Origin: a bacterium
GTDB lineage: Bacteria > Ratteibacteria > UBA8468 > B48-G9 > JAFGKM01
NCBI GenBank assembly: GCA_035370465.1
Contig: DAOOVW010000022.1
Coordinates: 19,479-26,017 of the forward strand
Length of the DNA stretch: 6,539 bases
Direction: 5' to 3'
Below, piece by piece: positions 5,494 to 6,539 of this stretch. The first letter of the stretch is position 1. The number at the start of each line of letters is the position of its first letter. Below the pieces are notes generated by a model. The model had not been told where the DNA came from. It saw only the letters and a program-made list of their open reading frames with translations, and did no database searches. Made by a program: the position numbers and the translations under genes.

Positions 5494-6536
5494 AAAAATT
5501 AACAAAAGAGACAATAAGAGAAATGGGATATAAATTAGGGCTGGATCTGGTTGGATTTGCAAATATTGAAAGATTTAAAGATGCTCCAGAAAATATGCAT
5601 CCCAAAGGTATTTTCCCAGAAGCAAAAACTGTCATAGTTGTTGGAAATAGAAACTTAAGAGGAGCATGGCGCGGAATAGAAGAAGGAACAAACTGGGTAT
5701 CTTATACTTATTTTGATTATTCTGGTCTGGCAAATACTTTTTTTATTCAGGAACCACTTTATCAACTTGCATGTTTTATTGAGGACTCTGGATATGAAGC
5801 AGTTCCTTACTATTCTGGAGTTCCAGAAGCACAATCGCCTTCTTTAAAACCACTAAGAGAGAATCAACCATCTCCTGATGTTCATTTAGCAATAAGAATT
5901 GCAGGAATTTGTGCAGGACTTGGAGAAATTGGATGGAGTAAGGTATTTCTGACAAAAAAATATGGTCCAAGACAAAGATTGCATGCAATAATTACTGACC
6001 TTGAAGTTGAACCAGACCCTCTTGTAAAACCGTTAACTATATGTAAAAGATGCATGAAATGTGTATCTGACTGTCCTTCTCATGCAATACCACATATAAA
6101 GGAAAATAAGAAAATAAGTATAAACATAGAGAATTATACTTATGAATGGGCAGATATAGACATGGGAAAATGCACTTTGAGTTATCATGGTGGTGATTCA
6201 AGAGTTTCTCCTTTTATTCATAAGGACTTTCCTGGTTGGCATATTGACGCAAGAAAACAACAATTTTCAGAAGAATGTGCATATAAGTTTTGTTGGACAT
6301 TATCAACAGGAAGATGGAGAAAAACAAAAGAATTCCCATCTGGTTATATAATTGAAGGACATGGATATTTACAGAAATGGGGAGTAGGTGGAAGTTATGG
6401 TATTTGTGGTTCAAGAAGTTGTATGAGAAGTTGTTTTAATTATCTTGAAGAGAAAAATTTTATAGAACAGAAATTTCATAATGGTTCATTTATAAAGAGA
6501 AAAAGATGGCTTCTTCCTTATTCAGTTAAAAAATAA
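5490..6536 (+). CDS. Single-module QueG/RdhA-like Fe-S protein with C-terminal insertion
   Basis: 348 residues, complete, with TAA at 6534-6536. The N-terminal domain shows L-D-L-V-G-F-A (18-24), E-R-F-K-D-A-P (27-33), P-E-A-K-T-V-I-V-V-G (43-52), and L-R-G-A-W-R-G-I-E-E-G-T (56-67). The core has A-G-L-G-E-I-G-W-S (142-150), Y-G-P-R-Q-R (158-163) and I-I-T-D-L-E-V-E-P-D-P (167-177). The ferredoxin motif is Cys185/188/191/195 (C-x2-C-x2-C-x3-C-P), then Cys228, an aromatic-rich insertion at about 240-300 with Cys263 and Cys268, and Cys306/311/315 (C-G-S-R-S-C-M-R-S-C). The last group is closely parallel to the frameshifted gene, so these two are the nearest architectural relatives. The start at the ATGA overlap with the upstream stop has a strong ribosome site. 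Likely a cytoplasmic Fe-S redox protein, possibly corrinoid-dependent like QueG and RdhA; it is not housekeeping QueG, because it lacks a HEAT-like C-terminus and exists as one of several paralogs. Confidence 0.88.
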   Translation: MKKLTKETIREMGYKLGLDLVGFANIERFKDAPENMHPKGIFPEAKTVIVVGNRNLRGAWRGIEEGTNWVSYTYFDYSGLANTFFIQEPLYQLACFIEDSGYEAVPYYSGVPEAQSPSLKPLRENQPSPDVHLAIRIAGICAGLGEIGWSKVFLTKKYGPRQRLHAIITDLEVEPDPLVKPLTICKRCMKCVSDCPSHAIPHIKENKKISINIENYTYEWADIDMGKCTLSYHGGDSRVSPFIHKDFPGWHIDARKQQFSEECAYKFCWTLSTGRWRKTKEFPSGYIIEGHGYLQKWGVGGSYGICGSRSCMRSCFNYLEEKNFIEQKFHNGSFIKRKRWLLPYSVKK

Positions 6537-6539
6537 TTT

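Noticed and set aside
5114..6414. Minus-strand open frames at 5114-5389, 5776-5988 and 6214-6414
   Set aside because: Shadows of the two last paralogs, with no start signals or conserved features.
5490..6536. Annotation of these genes as housekeeping queG
   Set aside because: The QueG-type core is present, but the family is multi-copy here, the core motif differs (G-E-I-G-W, F-G-P-R-Q-R), and the HEAT-like C-terminal part of many QueG proteins is missing.

Overview
The window holds one co-directional run of genes on the + strand. It is AT-rich, with strong AAGGAG-type ribosome sites and several short overlaps between genes, so it reads as part of an operon in a low-GC anaerobic bacterium. 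No marker gene allows a taxonomic call. Many low-redox Fe-S proteins fit an anaerobe, but that is inference.

Layout: (1) 2-343, the C-terminal end of a QueG/reductive-dehalogenase-like Fe-S protein that starts upstream of the window. (2) 386-1377, a second member of the family, split by a -1 frameshift near 710 and therefore a pseudogene or a sequencing error. (3) 1356-2390, a different protein that looks like a U32-type (UbiU/UbiV-like) TIM-barrel Fe-S protein. (4) 2403-4634, a 743-residue fusion of three QueG-like modules: complete, half, complete. (5) 4624-5493, a single-module paralog. (6) 5490-6536, another single-module paralog with a C-terminal insertion. Apart from the 42-base gap at 344-385 there is almost no intergenic DNA, and I see no RNA gene, CRISPR array, transposon or clear terminator.

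The QueG-like modules share an N-terminal domain with a D-[LM]-[VI]-G-[IF]-[AGT] start, a central G-[LM]-G-E-I-G-[WY] / F-G-P-R-Q-R / I-I-T-[DE] block, and a ferredoxin part with C-x2-C-x2-C-x3-C-P followed by a second, variable cysteine group. The central block resembles the cobalamin-binding core of epoxyqueuosine reductase (QueG), and even more that of reductive dehalogenases (G-L-G-E-[LI]-G, [EP]-[FY]-G-P-R-x-R). That suggests cytoplasmic corrinoid/Fe-S redox proteins. The number of paralogs, the lack of the HEAT-type C-terminus seen in many QueG proteins, and the lack of a Tat signal argue against housekeeping QueG and against classical respiratory RdhA. The substrate is unknown. The main interest is the tandem expansion of at least five family genes (seven module copies counting the half module), with an unrelated Fe-S TIM-barrel gene embedded and translationally linked among them.
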